A stretch of 64,000 nucleotides of DNA from Nonomuraea wenchangensis (GCF_900111685.1 NZ_FOHX01000011.1:1-64000), one strand, 5' to 3'. Shown: positions 1 to 8,057, counted from the first letter of the stretch. Notes: generated by a model from the sequence alone, not told the origin. Numbers and translations: made by a program.

Positions 1-79
1 GCCGTGCGGGACGATGCCCCATCATGCTGCCCAGCCTGAACCTCGGCCTACATGATCGGAAGTCTGACCAGCAACATCA

Positions 80-556
80 TCAGAAGGCTCCTAGGCCCTG
101 GCCGGGGGCCAGATAGGTGATCGTGCCGGAGACCCGGGCGGCCGCGGCGGCCACCAGCCGCGCGTAGGCGTGGCCGGCGAGCAGCCGCCCGGCCTCCTCG
201 ACGGTGAAGAACCCGTAGTCGTCGAGCTCCTCGGCCTGCAGCGTGATCGGCGTGTCGGAGCTTATCCCGCCGCAGTCGAACATGAAGTTGACCATCGGGA
301 AGGGCACGTTGCGCGCCCCGTCGATCCAGGCCACGGTCAGCAGCGGGCCGACCTCGACGGTCAGCCCGACCTCCTCGGCGACCTCCCTCGCGCACGCCTG
401 CGCGGGGTGCTCCCCGGCGTCGATGATGCCGCCGGGAAAGCCCCAGTGCTCGCGGTAGTTGGGATCCACCAGCAGGACCCGGCCGCGCTCGTCCGTGATG
501 TACGCCGCCGCCCCGCAGACCGCCCGGTTGACCGTGACCCAGAAATCGTCCACCAC
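80..556 (-). CDS. NUDIX hydrolase
   Basis: A 158-residue protein of the Nudix superfamily, expected to hydrolyse a nucleoside-diphosphate-linked substrate; the exact substrate cannot be told. The Nudix box lies at about residues 42-64: GGIIDAGEHP is followed by a REVAEEVGL segment, so the RE and EE metal-binding glutamates of the GX5EX7REUXEEXGU consensus are present. It starts at one of two adjacent GTG codons. The stop of the beta-propeller gene is only 5 bases upstream, so it is probably the last gene of a minus-strand operon with that gene and the metallo-beta-lactamase gene. Confidence 0.9.
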   Translation of the reverse strand: MVDDFWVTVNRAVCGAAAYITDERGRVLLVDPNYREHWGFPGGIIDAGEHPAQACAREVAEEVGLTVEVGPLLTVAWIDGARNVPFPMVNFMFDCGGISSDTPITLQAEELDDYGFFTVEEAGRLLAGHAYARLVAAAAARVSGTITYLAPGQGLGAF

Positions 557-560
557 CGCA

Positions 561-1433
561 CTATGGCAGAACCTGGAGCAGCGCCCGGCTCCTCGCCCGC
601 GCCGGCTCGGCGAGCCGCTGCAGCTCCGCCCCGGCGGCGTCCAGCACGACCAGCGTGTTGCCCGGCGATCCCGCCACCCGCACCACCAGGCGGCCGTCGG
701 CCAGGTAGGAGGCGCCGATGAGCCGGCCCTTCACCTTCGGCGTCTGCCGCCGGCCCGTCACGAGGTCGAGCACGACCGGCTTGAACGCGGCCGGCCAGCT
801 CCCGTCGCCCAGCGCGTCGGGGTCGGCCGGGAACTCCACGACGGCGCGGCGGCCGTCCGGCGACAGGCTCTGCACGTGCGTGACCTGCTTGACGCCCTTG
901 GCCCGGACGGCCTTGCCGGTCCTGACGTCGAGCCGGTAGACGGCATCGGCCTCGCCGGTGTAGCCGGCGAGATAGCGGCCGTTCGCCGACCAGGCGAGGT
1001 GGCAGACGCCCTTGGAGCGGCCGAGCGTACGCGGCGGGGTGCTCGCGTCGGCCTTGACGGACATGACGGCGTCGCCACTGCCCGCGTAGGCGACGCGGGT
1101 GGAGTCGGGTGACCACACGGGGGTCAGGCAGGGGGTGCCGCCCTGGAGGCCGCTCGCCAGGGTGACGGTCCTGCCGCCCTCACGGACCTGGAGCCGGCCG
1201 CCGTCCGTCACCCAGGCGGCCTTCCTGCCGTCGGGCGAGGCGGCGACCTGGGGCAGCGTGCCGGTCCTCGCGAGGGTGTGCCACGCGCCGTCCTGGTAGC
1301 GGTCGAGCCGGTCGCCGCCGTACACGGCGGAGCCCGTCAGCGGCTGCGGGGCGGCGGCCACGGCCTGCGTGGGGGCCGCCAGGGTGAGACCGAGCACGAC
1401 GCCGGCCACGATGCGAATCTTCATGCCAGGCAT
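561..1433 (-). CDS. Secreted TolB/PD40-type beta-propeller protein
   Basis: A 290-residue exported protein with a Sec-type signal peptide: a basic start (MKIR), a hydrophobic core of about 15 residues and an AxA-like cleavage region near residue 27. The mature part contains repeated SPDG/SPDS/SANG motifs followed by short hydrophobic strands (SPDGRKAAWV, SPDSTRVAYAG, SANGRYLAGY, SPDGRRAVVE), typical of WD40/PD40 blades. No catalytic residues are recognisable. A second ATG nine bases downstream (at 1424) is an equally good start. The gene lies 18 bases downstream of the MBL-fold gene and 5 bases upstream of the Nudix gene. It is probably a binding or scaffold protein outside the membrane. Confidence 0.75.
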   Translation of the reverse strand: MPGMKIRIVAGVVLGLTLAAPTQAVAAAPQPLTGSAVYGGDRLDRYQDGAWHTLARTGTLPQVAASPDGRKAAWVTDGGRLQVREGGRTVTLASGLQGGTPCLTPVWSPDSTRVAYAGSGDAVMSVKADASTPPRTLGRSKGVCHLAWSANGRYLAGYTGEADAVYRLDVRTGKAVRAKGVKQVTHVQSLSPDGRRAVVEFPADPDALGDGSWPAAFKPVVLDLVTGRRQTPKVKGRLIGASYLADGRLVVRVAGSPGNTLVVLDAAGAELQRLAEPARARSRALLQVLP

Positions 1434-1451
1434 CGTGACAGGTCAGCGTGC

Positions 1452-2195
1452 TCATAGACGTACGAACGGCTCGCTGAAGTGGGAGGTGGCGAGCACGGCC
1501 CGCTCGGCCCGCAGCCGCTCCAGCACCTCGGCGCGGACGCGGGCGGCGGCCTCCCGGTCGTCGTCGTAGCAGTAGTGCACGCCGGGGTCGTCGAGCTGGA
1601 CCGGGTGGAGCACGAGGTCGCCGGTCATCGCGAGGTCGCCGGCCCGGACGATCTGGTGGCCGGGCGTGTGGCCGGCGGTCAGGTGCACGTGCACGCCGGG
1701 CGCGACCTCGACGTCGCCCTCGACGACCTGGAGCTGCGCCTTGACGGGAGCGATCAGCCGGTCGAGCGTGCCGTCCGTGGCGGCATCGAGCTCGGCGCGC
1801 TGGAGCACGAGACGGGCGTTCTCGAAGGCCGGGCGGCCGTCGTCGGTCACCACGCCGCTCGCGTGATCGCTGTGCAGGTGGGTGAGGACGACGGTCTCGA
1901 CGTCGGCGGGCGCGACGCCGGCCGCGGCCAGCTCGCCGAGCAGCGTCCCGGGGACCGGCGCCCAGCTCGCCGCCAGGGAGCCGTGGCCGCCGATGCCGGT
2001 GTCGACCAGCGTCAGGCGGCCCGTCGCGGAACGCAGCAGGTAGCAGTGGAAGTGCAGGACCCAGGGCTCGTCCGGGAGCCCCGAACCGGGGAACATCTCG
2101 GGCAGCGGGCGGCGGATCGCCGCCCCCATGGGACCCACGGCGTCGCAGAGAGGCGTCACCTCGACGCCGGAGACGATGATCGGCTGATGCGGCAC
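1452..2195 (-). CDS. MBL-fold metallohydrolase
   Basis: A 247-residue metallo-beta-lactamase fold protein without a signal peptide. The zinc ligand set is complete: HLHSDHASG (HxHxDH) near residue 107, AGHTPGH near residue 174 and the bridging Asp in MTGDLVLHP. The arrangement resembles AHL-lactonase and other small cytoplasmic MBL hydrolases, but the substrate cannot be assigned. It is the first gene of a tightly spaced minus-strand series followed by the beta-propeller and Nudix genes. The ATG is preceded by a non-coding stretch, and no longer in-frame start is supported by similarity. Confidence 0.88.
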   Translation of the reverse strand: MPHQPIIVSGVEVTPLCDAVGPMGAAIRRPLPEMFPGSGLPDEPWVLHFHCYLLRSATGRLTLVDTGIGGHGSLAASWAPVPGTLLGELAAAGVAPADVETVVLTHLHSDHASGVVTDDGRPAFENARLVLQRAELDAATDGTLDRLIAPVKAQLQVVEGDVEVAPGVHVHLTAGHTPGHQIVRAGDLAMTGDLVLHPVQLDDPGVHYCYDDDREAAARVRAEVLERLRAERAVLATSHFSEPFVRL

Positions 2196-2238
2196 GGGGC
2201 CCAGACTAGGCCCTGGCGCGCGACCGGCTCCGATCAGG

Positions 2239-2385
2239 TCAGGCGGCCACCGGCTGGAGCGGGGCGACGTACTCGTTCTCGAGGTCGGCCGCGTAGACGG
2301 CGCGGCAGCAGCTGGCGCAGCGGTACATGATCGGGCCCTCGTCGAGCTCGTGGTGGCACCGCGGGCAGTGGTTGACGGTCTTCAT
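2239..2385 (-). CDS. Small zinc-ribbon protein (48 aa)
   Basis: A 48-codon frame read directly from the sequence. It begins MKTVNHCPRCHHELDEG, continues with a CASCC cluster and ends in PVAA. Two CxxC-type knuckles (CPRC and CASC) separated by about 17 residues are the signature of a one-zinc ribbon. The ATG is preceded by a purine-rich GGGGGAGC stretch about 7 bases upstream, which supports this start. The gene stands alone upstream of the MBL gene on the same strand, with the stop 43 bases before the MBL start. Function is unknown; such miniature ribbons often bind RNA, DNA or the transcription machinery. Confidence 0.7.
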   Translation of the reverse strand: MKTVNHCPRCHHELDEGPIMYRCASCCRAVYAADLENEYVAPLQPVAA

Positions 2386-2611
2386 GATGGTGCTCCCCCA
2401 AGGAGTTCTTTCTGTCTGCGTCTAGGAAACCCCGGCGAAGTTGCAGGGGCCCTGCATGTCACTTGACATCGTGAAGCCGCTGCGCTGGGGGTTCTGCGCC
2501 TCAGAGAATTGTCACGCGCGAGGCCGCGGATTCGCGGGGGAAACGCCGACAACCGCCCGGGAATAGTCCGAGAGGGCTAGACGTTTCATGGGTCAGATCG
2601 TGTGGTATGTT

Positions 2612-2745
2612 CCCACCAAGCGTTGAGCTGATGCTCCGCCGATCTTCATCACAGCCTCGCCCCGGCTCTCTCCGGAAGGCCCGGCTGCTTCCTCATCATC
2701 CGCCGGCCACACCTGTGGGCCCGGCACCTTCCCAAGAGGTTCACC
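2612..2745 (+). promoter_or_regulatory. C-rich untranslated leader of the rho paralog
   Basis: The 360-base gap before the rho-like gene holds no convincing gene. TATGTT at 2606-2611 is a plausible -10 element, with only a weak -35 near 2584. The following ~130 bases are visibly richer in C than G and full of pyrimidine runs, the composition favoured by Rho loading (rut) sites. Enterobacterial rho is autoregulated by termination in its own leader; a similar role here is inference. AAGAGG lies 6 bases before the ATG. Confidence 0.35.
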
Positions 2746-3855
2746 ATGTCTGTGCACACCATTCCGCAACAGCGTGCGGACTCCGCCGACCGGCGGGTGA
2801 ACGGCCTGCTCGACGTACGCGACAAGAACGCGTTCATCAGGGCCGGGCACCTTCCCGGAGCGGGGGACGTCCGCGTGCCCCCCGAGAAGATCAAGCAGTT
2901 CGGCCTGCGTCCCGGCGACCACGTCGTGGCGTCGTACACGGGCGGCAGGCTCGTGAGCGTCGAGTCGGTCAACGGCTCGTCGCACTGGCGGGAGCGGCCG
3001 GCGTTCGCCGAGCTCGTGCCCGTCCATCCGGACGAGCGGCTGCGCGTCGAGACCGAGTCGCTCAGCACCCGCGTCATCGACCTGTTCGCGCCCATCGGCA
3101 AAGGCCAGCGCGGCCTCATCGTCGCCCCGCCCAAGGCCGGCAAGACGATGGTCCTGCAGGCGCTGGCCACCGGGATAGCCCGCAACCACCCCGAGGCCCA
3201 CCTGCTGGTGGTGCTGGTGGGCGAGCGGCCCGAGGAGGTCACCGAGATGCGCGCCGGCATCCCCGGCGAGATCTTCGCCTCGACCTTCGACCACCCCGAC
3301 CGCGACCACGCCGCCGTCGCCGAGCTGGCCGTCGAGCGGGCCAAACGGCTCGTCGAGGACGGCCGCGACGTCGTCGTGCTGCTCGACTCCCTGACCCGGC
3401 TCGGCCGGGCCTACAACAACCTCGCCCCCGGCGGCGGCAAGGTGCTCACCGGCGGCCTCGACGCCGCCGCGCTCCACCCGCCCAAGCGCTTCTTCGGCGC
3501 CGCCCGCAACGTCGAGGGCGGCGGCTCACTCACCATCCTCGCCACCGCGCTCGTCGACACCGGCTCCCGCATGGACAACAGCCTGTACGAGGAGTTCAAG
3601 GGCACCGGCAACATGGAGCTGCACCTCACCCGCGAGCTGGCCGAGCAGCGGCTGTTCCCCGCCGTGGACCTCGACGCCTCCGGCACCAGGCGCGAGGAGA
3701 TCCTGCTGCACCCCCAGGAGCGCCAGATCGTCTGGGCGCTGCGCCGCTCCCTGTCCGGCCTGGACCGGCAGCAGGCCGCGCGGATGCTCATCGGCAAGCT
3801 GCGCGCCACCTCTTCCAATGCCGCCTTCCTGCTGGAGACGGCCGCCGCCGCCTGA
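2746..3855 (+). CDS. rho: Short Rho-type transcription termination factor paralog
   Basis: A 369-residue hexameric RNA helicase homologue. Primary actinobacterial Rho proteins are usually over 600 residues, so the N-terminal helical and basic extension is missing. The ATPase core is intact: Walker A (IVAPPKAGKTM), the catalytic Glu in ERPEEVTEM, Walker B (VVVLLDSLTRLGRAYNN), Q-loop (GGGKVLTGG), the conserved PKRFFGAARN and GGGSLTILATAL segments, and an arginine finger in SGTRREE. The cold-shock-like domain is divergent: where E. coli has DGFGFLR, with the aromatic primary-site RNA contacts, this protein has DKNAFIR. E. coli Asp210, in the bicyclomycin pocket, is Gly here (VLVGERPEEV). It is probably an accessory Rho acting beside the normal one. 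Confidence 0.93.
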   Translation: MSVHTIPQQRADSADRRVNGLLDVRDKNAFIRAGHLPGAGDVRVPPEKIKQFGLRPGDHVVASYTGGRLVSVESVNGSSHWRERPAFAELVPVHPDERLRVETESLSTRVIDLFAPIGKGQRGLIVAPPKAGKTMVLQALATGIARNHPEAHLLVVLVGERPEEVTEMRAGIPGEIFASTFDHPDRDHAAVAELAVERAKRLVEDGRDVVVLLDSLTRLGRAYNNLAPGGGKVLTGGLDAAALHPPKRFFGAARNVEGGGSLTILATALVDTGSRMDNSLYEEFKGTGNMELHLTRELAEQRLFPAVDLDASGTRREEILLHPQERQIVWALRRSLSGLDRQQAARMLIGKLRATSSNAAFLLETAAAA

Positions 3856-3927
3856 GCGCAGAATAAATCGGAATGTATTCGAGACTGGCCGGGCGCGCTT
3901 CGCGTACAACTGCGGTGGGAGGTCAGC

Positions 3928-4179
3928 ATGGCTACTCGTACCGAGTTGATGAACGCGCTGCGCCGCGCGCAGGAGTTGTCGGACCAGCACTGGCATTCCC
4001 TGGACCGGCCGCTGCTGCAGCTGTCGAGCGGCCGGACGTGGACGGGCCCGACCGCTGACAGGTTCGCCGGCGACCTGGCGCACCAGCGCGCGGAGCTGTG
4101 GCGGGGGCTGCGCGGGGTCATCGACCACCTCCACGAGACGATCTCCCACCAGACCGTGATGGGGCCGAGGGACGAATGA
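3928..4179 (+). CDS. WXG100-like small protein
   Basis: An 83-residue, mostly helical protein with a Trp-x-Gly turn (GRTWTGPTADRF) near residue 36, the layout of the WXG100/ESAT-6 superfamily of type VII-secreted helical hairpins. It starts with MATRTELMNAL after a GGAGG Shine-Dalgarno (GGGAGGTCAGC, 6 bases). Its stop overlaps the start of the next, very large gene (ATGA), so the two proteins are almost certainly translated together and may pair. No EccC ATPase or other secretion component is in the window, so secretion would rely on machinery elsewhere. Confidence 0.75.
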   Translation: MATRTELMNALRRAQELSDQHWHSLDRPLLQLSSGRTWTGPTADRFAGDLAHQRAELWRGLRGVIDHLHETISHQTVMGPRDE

Positions 4180-6266
4180 CTTTTTCCTCCATCCATGCCG
4201 GAGAAATGCACCAGCTCGGCTCCGGCGTGCAGAATGCGGGAAAAAGCCTGACCGAATGCGCGGCACAGCTCCGGGCGATCCTGAACGAGGTCGAGCTCAC
4301 GCACCCCGGAGTGGCGGCGATCGGCCGCATCGGGCAATGGCTGACCGACCAGGCCCCCGACCTCTACCGGCGGCGCGACCTGGCGTACGAGGCCGAGAAG
4401 GTCGACGTGGACGTCTTCGGCAACCCGCTGCCCGGCGCGGTCGTCCCGGCCGGGATGACCCGGATCGACGAGGCCAGGCTCATCCCGGCCACGGTGCGCG
4501 CCGAGGCGGCGCGCGCGGCCCCGCTGTTCACGGCCGCCGCCCGCGGTGACACCGGCGCGCTGGGACAGCTCGCCGCCTTCAAGCAACGACTGTCCGACCC
4601 ACAGTTCGCCACCGCCCTCCTCGAACAACTCGGCCCCCGAGGTCTGCTCGCGGTCCCCGCCGCCATGGGGACGCGAGTGCGCAAGGCCCTCGACGCCGAC
4701 GACGATTCGGCGGCGACCGTCCGGCGACAGAACCGCGACGTCCTGTCCATGCTGAGCAAGGCACTGGCCACGGCCACCGATGCGACCAAGGACGCGCATC
4801 TCGGCCGCAAGTTCCTGGCGGAGCTGAAGCGGCAAGGACGCACGGAGCTCCCCGCTCCGAACATGGGCGGCCTCACGAACCCCGGCTACTGGTCGCTCGG
4901 CCAGATCCTCGCGGCGGCGCCGAAGCAGGCGTACAGCGAGTGGTTCATGACCACCATCGGCCAGGACATGATCCGCTGGGACCGCGACTACCTGAAACAG
5001 CACCGCACCCGGTTCCTGCCGAAGGACACGGACGTCTACAACCTGCCCGCCCCCACCGACACGCACCCCTTCCAGGACTCCGACACCATTGGCGCCGCCG
5101 ACCCGCTCGCCGCGCTCCTGACCGTCGCGAGCACGTCCCGTGAACGCGCCCAGGCCCTGCTCGACGACAGGGACCTGCTGAAGTACCTGATGAGCGACCG
5201 GCGCCCGCAGTGGGCGATGGGCGATCACGGCGAGTCGCTGGGCGAGGCCATGGAGGCCGCCATGAAGGGCGCCGACGCCGACTCCAAACGACTGGCGGTC
5301 AGGGCCACACAGATCCTCGCCGACGAGGTGAAGCCACACGTGTCGTTCAACGACGCCGGGGAGGTCGAGATCGACAACCCCTCGGAACTGGATTGGCTCT
5401 CGGGCATCCGCGACAACCTGGGCCGCATCCTCGCCGAGCACACCGACGACGTCGTGTTCTCCTATTTCAGGAATCAACCGCGGGCGGATGACAACGAGCT
5501 CATAGGAAAGGTCAATGGGAAGCACACGGCTTACTTCAGCCCGACCGACCTCGATCTTGTCATGCTCGATGTGACCGCTGATGACCGGGGCTACCAAGCC
5601 CTGCTCCTCGGGGAGATCGCGGACATGCGAGGCAAGATCGATCAAGGGCTGGCCACCGGCAACGAAAAACTGCTGAACAACACGATCGCACTCAACTCCA
5701 CAGCGCTGGGGCACCTGGTGGAGGCGCGCCGGATGGCTCTCGTCGGCCGGGGCAAGGAGGCGGACGCGGCGGACGAGGAGTTGCGGAAACTGGTCCAAGA
5801 GGGGATCGGCCTCGTTCCCGTTCCCTTCGCCGGTCAGGTGGGGAAGGCAGGGCTCGCAGCAGCCGGCAGCATATACGAGAACTTCGTGAAGGACGGTTAC
5901 ACGAAGGCCGGGGACTGGCTTTTGAAGGAGAGTGGCCACACGGGCGGAAAGGCGATCAAGGCCTTCGGCGACGCCGCCTCGAATGACATAGCCGCCCAGG
6001 AACTGGTGAAACAGATGCTCGCATCGTCCGCTGTGGCTCATGAATCCTATAGGGGCACCGGCCTCGATAAGCAGGATTTCGTGGTGGGCGACCCGCCGAA
6101 GTTGAAGAATCCGCGCGACATGAGCCGAGGCGAATACGACAGCTTCATGCGCTGGATAGCCGAGAACACCACGGTGCCCGGCGATTTCAAGGAAGCACAA
6201 CAGAGTGCCACTGTAGGGGCCAAGGAAATTCATGACAACCTCAAGGCTGCAACCAAAGATAAGTAG
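4176..6266 (+). CDS. Large helical DUF6571-like protein linked to a WXG100 partner
   Basis: A 696-residue protein starting at MTFSSIHAGEMHQLG. The ATG overlaps the upstream stop by the ATGA arrangement; a 26-codon upstream extension of the frame is antisense-like and rejected. The first ~100 residues form a helical WXG-like region, followed by a long alpha-rich body resembling the DUF6571 family of actinomycete proteins (recognised from memory, not searched). The C-terminal ~120 residues (from VPVPFAGQVGKAGL) are Gly/Ala-rich then polar and could be an effector or transmembrane-helix-like region. No toxin catalytic motif is evident. It is probably a type VII-associated surface or contact protein. 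Confidence 0.72.
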   Translation: MTFSSIHAGEMHQLGSGVQNAGKSLTECAAQLRAILNEVELTHPGVAAIGRIGQWLTDQAPDLYRRRDLAYEAEKVDVDVFGNPLPGAVVPAGMTRIDEARLIPATVRAEAARAAPLFTAAARGDTGALGQLAAFKQRLSDPQFATALLEQLGPRGLLAVPAAMGTRVRKALDADDDSAATVRRQNRDVLSMLSKALATATDATKDAHLGRKFLAELKRQGRTELPAPNMGGLTNPGYWSLGQILAAAPKQAYSEWFMTTIGQDMIRWDRDYLKQHRTRFLPKDTDVYNLPAPTDTHPFQDSDTIGAADPLAALLTVASTSRERAQALLDDRDLLKYLMSDRRPQWAMGDHGESLGEAMEAAMKGADADSKRLAVRATQILADEVKPHVSFNDAGEVEIDNPSELDWLSGIRDNLGRILAEHTDDVVFSYFRNQPRADDNELIGKVNGKHTAYFSPTDLDLVMLDVTADDRGYQALLLGEIADMRGKIDQGLATGNEKLLNNTIALNSTALGHLVEARRMALVGRGKEADAADEELRKLVQEGIGLVPVPFAGQVGKAGLAAAGSIYENFVKDGYTKAGDWLLKESGHTGGKAIKAFGDAASNDIAAQELVKQMLASSAVAHESYRGTGLDKQDFVVGDPPKLKNPRDMSRGEYDSFMRWIAENTTVPGDFKEAQQSATVGAKEIHDNLKAATKDK

Positions 6267-6843
6267 GTTCGCAGGGTGGCTCTGCGCGACCGCCGCTGTC
6301 ACGATGATCGCCGGGTGCACGCCGGACAAGCCCACGACTCCTGCGACCCCTGATCCCCTGCCCGTACAGAGTTCCGTTGCCGACCGCCCCCCTTACCTCT
6401 GTTACTTCATCCCGCAGGCAGCAGTCGCCGACCTGACGGGCTACGCCGGTCGCTACAAGGCTGGCGACGACAAGCGCAGCGCCATCGGGGACAGCTGCGT
6501 CATCTCGAACGAAGAGCAGAGTCTCTTCATCACGAGTTACGAGGTCTCGGGCTCCCGGAGGACCATAACGCAATACCTCGAATGGGCGCAGAAGAGCAAT
6601 CCGACCGAACTTCCGAAGGAACTCGGTGAAGGATTGATCGCCGATTTCGACATTCGGCTCAATCCTTACCGAACGGCGGAAACCTTGTTCCGTTGCGGAT
6701 CCGAAAACTCTCTCATCGCCATCACTGTCAAGCGCAATCCCTCCCGGGATCAGGACCACGACCTCATTCAGTTGATGAAAATCGCTCAGCGGCGGTTCGC
6801 CGAGATGTTCAAATGCCAGCCGGGCGGTCCGCCGCAGGGCTAG
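6232..6843 (+). CDS. Putative lipoprotein downstream of the DUF6571-like gene
   Basis: A 203-residue lipoprotein. The signal peptide has a basic n-region (MTTSRLQPKISR), a hydrophobic stretch and the lipobox MIAGC near residue 29, followed by a Pro/Thr-rich linker. The mature domain contains two well-separated cysteines (LCYF and DSCV) and resembles the DUF3558-like lipoproteins of actinobacteria; this is a weak family call. The gene starts inside the 3' end of the preceding gene with a 35-base overlap, so it is part of that operon. It may sit on the outer face of the membrane as a partner of the exported proteins. Confidence 0.75.
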   Translation: MTTSRLQPKISRFAGWLCATAAVTMIAGCTPDKPTTPATPDPLPVQSSVADRPPYLCYFIPQAAVADLTGYAGRYKAGDDKRSAIGDSCVISNEEQSLFITSYEVSGSRRTITQYLEWAQKSNPTELPKELGEGLIADFDIRLNPYRTAETLFRCGSENSLIAITVKRNPSRDQDHDLIQLMKIAQRRFAEMFKCQPGGPPQG

Positions 6844-6914
6844 CGCGACGCGGGAACGCCGGTCGCCCAGATCCGGCCGGATCTCGGTCCTCGCCTGCGC
6901 CTGCCAGGCCGGGC

Positions 6915-7199
6915 TCATCGGGCCTCACCGCGCAGGATCTGCTCGAAGGTGCGTCCGGCTGTCGCGATCAACGTCCACGCTGTTTCGTGGACGGTCCGCT
7001 GGTCCCGGTCAGTACGGCGGACGAAGCCCTGCCCCGCGGCGGCGCACAGCTCGTACGTGATCGGCCGACATCCACACGTCCACGAGACCACACGGACACG
7101 CGCCGCCCGGCGGGCCGGTTCCTGCCAGGCCAGCACCACATGGCCCGGCAGAGGCGACGCGGCATGCGGCCCGTGGAAGTCACGCATCTCCCTAACCAC
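6915..7199 (-). CDS. Hypothetical small protein next to a GntR-type regulator
   Basis: A protein of about 94 residues, start uncertain: GTG at 7199 (4 bases after the upstream stop) or ATG at 7187. The C-terminal part reads well as protein, with ITYELCAAAGQGFVRRT and then VHETAW motifs, and matches my memory of a small actinomycete family found beside GntR or HTH genes. It contains several Cys and Trp residues. It lies directly after the 58-residue gene and looks like an operon with it, divergent from the regulator at 7551. No function is assignable. Confidence 0.5.
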   Translation of the reverse strand: MVREMRDFHGPHAASPLPGHVVLAWQEPARRAARVRVVSWTCGCRPITYELCAAAGQGFVRRTDRDQRTVHETAWTLIATAGRTFEQILRGEAR

Positions 7200-7203
7200 G
7201 CCG

Positions 7204-7380
7204 TCACCACGTCCTTCCCTCGAAGATCTCCACAAGGTTCTTGAGCGCAACCTCGACGCGGACCAGCACAAGATCGCGGGCATGATCGCCTGGGGGCAGC
7301 CGGTATCCGCACTGCTCAAGCAGGACCCGGACCTCGGCCGCCAGTGGTTCGAATCGCAGGTCTGTGGCTGGGCGTGTCAT
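7204..7380 (-). CDS. Hypothetical 58-residue protein
   Basis: A 58-codon gene starting MTRPATDLRFEPLAAEV. The start is fixed by a GGAGG Shine-Dalgarno 8 bases upstream of the ATG; the frame extends six codons further but without a ribosome-binding site. The rest is predicted helical (VRVLLEQCGYRLPPGDHARD, then VRVEVALKNLVEIFEG). No known domain is recognised. It is the promoter-proximal gene of a two-gene minus-strand unit whose promoter must lie in the 170-base region shared with the divergent GntR-type gene at 7551. Confidence 0.55.
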   Translation of the reverse strand: MTRPATDLRFEPLAAEVRVLLEQCGYRLPPGDHARDLVLVRVEVALKNLVEIFEGRTW

Positions 7381-7499
7381 GGGTCGGGCCTCCGCCATCT
7401 GGTCAAGGGCCCGGCTCCAGCGCTGTCCCGCTGGCGTGGGCCATAACTTCAGCGAACGTGAGATAAGGCACTGTAACGCAGGTTGGCCATGGCTGGCCA

Positions 7500-7550
7500 G
7501 GGCCTGGCCTGCCTATCCTAGGAGAATCCTGGCCGCCTAGCCTTCCCGTC
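7500..7550. promoter_or_regulatory. Divergent promoter/operator region with TATCCTAGGA
   Basis: Between the divergent small genes and the GntR-type regulator lies TATCCTAGGA (7514-7523), containing the perfect palindrome TCCTAGGA, preceded by clustered TGGCCA repeats. A near-identical element, TATCTAGGA, occurs at 7946-7954 immediately before the second GntR-type gene. A shared promoter or operator for both regulators is a reasonable inference. Confidence 0.35.
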
Positions 7551-7805
7551 GTGAGAATCGATCCTGATGGGCTGCGTGCCCCCTACCTCCAACTTGCGGA
7601 CGCCCTTCGCGCCCGCATCGAAGCAGGCGAGATTCCGCCGGGCCGCAAGGTGCCGTCTCAGATGGAGCTGGAGCAGGAGTCCGGACTGTCCCGGAACACC
7701 GTGAAGAAGGCGCTCGACGTGCTCAAGAACGAGGGCCTTCTGATCACCGCGCCCGGTCGCGGGCTGTTCGTCACCGAACGCCACGACACCAAGCCGACGA
7801 AGTAG
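7551..7805 (+). CDS. Minimal GntR-family DNA-binding protein (winged helix only)
   Basis: An 84-residue protein that is essentially one GntR winged helix-turn-helix: PYLQLADALRARIEAGEIPPG, then the recognition region QESGLSRNTVKKALDVL and the wing NEGLLITAPGRGLFV. It has no C-terminal effector-binding domain. It starts at GTG 7551 about 30 bases after the TCCTAGGA palindrome. Short GntR proteins of this type are common in actinomycetes, often beside small hypothetical genes, and are probably local or mobile-element-style regulators. It may control the two divergent small genes. Confidence 0.82.
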   Translation: MRIDPDGLRAPYLQLADALRARIEAGEIPPGRKVPSQMELEQESGLSRNTVKKALDVLKNEGLLITAPGRGLFVTERHDTKPTK

Positions 7806-8057
7806 ACGACGGCGTACCGGTCTTCTTGCGTCGCCACTTAGTGCCGACAAACCCATCGCCCTGACTCGTCATCAGCGACGAGAACGGCATTCGGCTGGTT
7901 CGACATATGCCTGGTACATGACTTGTTCTAAGAGCCGTACCGGGATATCTAGGATGCGGCTGCGCTCAACCCTCGAGGCCCCGTACCGCTCTATCGCCAG
8001 CTCGCGAACCTCCTGCAGAAGCGGATCGGCAACGGCGAGCTTCAGCCGGGCGCGCTC

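Noticed and set aside
1..79. Possible gene end at the left edge
   Set aside because: No frame with recognisable content continues in from the edge; the first 79 bases look intergenic.
3411..6335. 974-codon minus-strand open frame opposite the rho and DUF6571-like genes
   Set aside because: It is the antisense of well-supported genes; its product is Arg/His/Val-rich without any domain and crosses several plus-strand genes. High GC makes such frames common.
6949..7446. 165-codon plus-strand frame in the GntR neighbourhood
   Set aside because: It runs opposite the two better supported minus-strand small genes, one with a clear GGAGG, and its product is Arg/Pro/Ser-rich.
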